Source: Armadillidium nasatum (Eukaryota > Arthropoda > Malacostraca > Isopoda > Armadillidiidae). From it: a stretch of 25,000 bases of DNA. The position numbers and the translations under genes are program-made. Within the stretch, counting starts at the first letter, position 1; each line of letters starts with the position of its first letter. Positions 22,814 to 25,000 of the stretch are shown here, in pieces. The stretch covers positions 37,501 through 62,500 of the forward strand of contig SEYY01022290.1 of the NCBI GenBank assembly GCA_009176605.1, in the 5' to 3' direction. The notes below the pieces were generated by a model. It had not been told where the DNA came from and did no database searches. It worked only from the letters and a program-made list of their open reading frames with translations.

Positions 22814-22831
22814 GAATGCACGGGGGCGCCA
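22814..22831 (-). promoter_or_regulatory. Primer-binding site of the BEL/Pao element
   Basis: The plus strand here reads GAATGCACGGGGGCGCCA, which looks like the last 18 bases of a tRNA ending in CCA with discriminator G. The element strand is its complement and starts three bases inside the 5' LTR. This is where the tRNA primer for first-strand DNA synthesis would anneal. The final 11-12 bases (CGGGGGCGCCA) are the most tRNA-like. I cannot name the tRNA with confidence; an asparagine tRNA is only a guess. Confidence 0.7.
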
Positions 22832-23566
22832 AAATGTTTTTTCCAATTCTGACGACAGTTTCTAATTTGTCGAATCAAAACTGGTAAAATCACTCCTTTT
22901 CCATAACCAACTATTTTCTAACGCAATAAACTGCAAGTATTGCTCAACAGCTGGTTGGAAAACCAAATAAAAAATGCAGTTGTATACGGAGGGGGTTGTT
23001 CCGGGTTGTTTCCCAGATTATTATGGTTGTGTAATATAAGGTTTATTTACCTTTGTGTAAAGGATTGTGTCCTCCTTGCCTACCCTCCTTCAAGCTGGGG
23101 ATGTTGCCTAAATTTTCATTCAAACTCAATGAGTAATCAATTGCAGTATTTTGCAATATCACAACTGGTTATTCACCAAATCTTAAACTCTAAGATAGAC
23201 ACCGAACTTGATTGAAAGCAACACCTAAAGTCAGAAGAATAATTGGAGAAGGATTAGGCGGAAGTTAAGGAAAAAGGTAAAGGTGTAATTGTTCTTCAAA
23301 CTATTCACGTGAGCTTAGAATAAACTCAAGCGAACGGCAAATTGTGTTATACAGAAGAAGCGTGTTGTATTAATTTAATAGTACTGTATGTAATTTAACA
23401 CATTTATAATAGTGATGCTATGATTTCAAATAAACTTTGTTGATATTAACAATAATAATTATTATTCTTAATATCAAGTGATGGGAGTATACTTACGTAC
23501 GACGACCCAAGTTACAATTAAAGACGGAGTGTACAACCAACTATACTTACAACTCCATACGATAGA

Positions 23567-23920
23567 CTACTTACAAGTTGTACCGACATCAATTCCACGA
23601 ATAATATTCTTGACGAAAATCACGTAAAAATGATCTACTTTAAATGGAAGAAATATTAATTCTGAGAATATTTCATTCGAAACAACGATCTCTACGTCAA
23701 ATTTCACAATTTTAGTTAAATCAATCTTTCGATTATTATTATCTTTAACATCAAATGCGAAAATGTTTAGCTCTACACAAACACAATCTGCCTTCACAGG
23801 TTTCACTTCTAGACTGGTTTTCCTTGAGCAATTTAAACGGGCATCTAAACTCTTTGTAAAGTAGTTCGTTGCAAGATATTTAACTTGGTTTTTTATTAAT
23901 CGATGTTTACTATAAGAATA
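23567..23920 (-). CDS. Open frame in the 5' LTR, unidentified, 117 codons
   Basis: Sense to the element, open from just after a TAA at 23923-23921 to a TAG at 23569-23567. There is no methionine codon. Compared with the left LTR it has an intact N-terminal part (segments such as NQVKYLATNYFTKSLDARLN) because of a one-base difference near 23850. A pyrimidine-rich TTCTTATAG lies at its upstream edge and GTAAGT at its downstream edge, so it could be an exon with acceptor and donor. Composition is unlike random AT-rich translation: few Ile/Asn/Lys-only runs, and clustered Val, Asp, Cys and Phe. I do not recognise the family. It may be a captured gene piece or a chance frame. Confidence 0.35.
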   Translation of the reverse strand, partial: YSYSKHRLIKNQVKYLATNYFTKSLDARLNCSRKTSLEVKPVKADCVCVELNIFAFDVKDNNNRKIDLTKIVKFDVEIVVSNEIFSELIFLPFKVDHFYVIFVKNIIRGIDVGTTCK

Positions 23921-24274
23921 TTACAAACATTAAGTGAATTGAAATATATAAAGATTAATTGCTACTTTATAACCGGAAGTTCAATTTTAATGATTTTGTC
24001 TGTTACCAAGTGGGAATGCTGACGTAATTTTCTAGAATGTTCTCGTGTGTTTTCTTCCGTCCAAGTTTGAGCTCATTTGGTTACGAAATAACAAAAATAT
24101 GAAGTCGGCCTATAATTTTAATAAATTTGCCGATTACTAATTAATAATAAGTCTAATTGAACTTTATCGTAAGAGCCTAACATCTTTAATGATTAAAGGA
24201 TCTAATAAACTTGATAAGAAAGTGATAATTACATTTAAACTCAAGAAAATTGACTGGTAACTGATACCACGTGG

Positions 24275-24412
<138 letters not shown>

Positions 24413-24876
24413 GAAATGTGGCAATTTATATATATCTATAAAGAATTTTATCTCCTCATTACGAAAATGATTATAAGAATGAACCAAATGCATTTTATAA
24501 AAAGTTACAAGCGTTGTAAGATGAAAGTTTTTCGAGTAAAGGGACGGGAGATGCTCAAAAAATGGCCACTAACGAAAATGCCCGCGGAGGAATATTTTTG
24601 AGGTACGCTTGTGGCGGAATTCTGTTATAAAAATGTAAGTTTTAGGAAGAGGTGAATTTTAATAAATATAAAGATATAATAAATCATATTATAATACAGA
24701 AATAAAATAATTGGAAGGAATAAGAATTAAATAAATATTATCTTATAATAATATAAACGATAAGTCAGAAAGTATTCCTTCCTACTTCAAGAGCATAGAA
24801 AAAGCTCGCAGATTCATTCATTTATTCTTATATTATAACATAATAACTGGTTAGATTTTACTTATAAATCGCAACA

Positions 24877-24881
24877 CTAAC
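24877..24881. repeat. Target-site duplication CTAAC, right copy
   Basis: Matches the five bases before the left LTR at 10824-10828. Confidence 0.7.
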
Positions 24882-24916
24882 CTAACAATCTAACCCTAAC
24901 TTAAACCTAACCTAAC
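24882..24916 (+). repeat. Degenerate telomere-like CCTAA tract, right side of the insertion
   Basis: Continuation of the tract found at 10738-10823, with CTAAC, CCCTAA and TTAAACCTAA variants. The segment CTAACCCTAACTTAAACCTAAC here almost repeats the last 25 bases before the left LTR. After it (24917-25000) the sequence is AT-rich with no feature. Confidence 0.78.
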
Positions 24917-25000
24917 ATAGTAGTAAATAACATATGTAGTAAATTTCTCTGAAATATCGACTACAGTAATATAATATCTTTATTTTTATATTATTTTTCA

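Noticed and set aside
22940..23215. Plus-strand 91-codon frame in the right LTR
   Set aside because: Antisense to the element, and the left LTR copy is broken by small indels; no recognisable domain.

Overview
The window looks like intergenic, repeat-dominated DNA from an arthropod, most likely a decapod crustacean. Three things suggest this. There are very long pure (AT)n and (AG)n microsatellites. There are degenerate CCTAA (TTAGG-type) tracts, which is the arthropod telomere repeat. There are also decayed Jockey-type LINEs whose reading frames resemble the elements common in shrimp and crab genomes; that resemblance is from memory and no search was run. No bacterial, phage, CRISPR or rRNA/tRNA gene was seen.

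Left part (1-10,828): (AT)n tracts of roughly 95-290 bp alternate with at least five broken plus-strand Jockey-like LINE fragments (2258-8570). They carry parts of the endonuclease and reverse transcriptase with stops, frameshifts, an internal deletion and out-of-order pieces. A possible minus-strand coding remnant with a (TGA)n tail lies at 246-487. One possible host exon (9115-9239) has good splice sites and encodes a hydrophobic segment. A ~505 bp (AG)n tract follows at 9487-9991.

Right part (10,829-24,876): one essentially complete BEL/Pao LTR retrotransposon, 14,048 bp long, on the minus strand. It has ~2.0 kb LTRs (TGTT...AACA), a 5-bp target-site duplication CTAAC and a primer-binding site ending in a tRNA-like CCA. 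A 3.4 kb leader holds several tandem arrays, three of them built from short hairpins. Gag (DUF1759-like region plus three zinc knuckles) is followed by protease, reverse transcriptase, RNase H, integrase and a DUF5641-like tail. The coding region is split by three frame changes, all +1. No env gene was found. The LTRs contain a methionine-less open frame of unknown origin and an internal (AT)n tract that differs in length between the two copies. The element sits inside degenerate CCTAA repeats.

The strongest candidates for something undescribed are the hairpin arrays in the leader, one with a compensatory base change, the LTR open frame, and the same-direction frame offsets.
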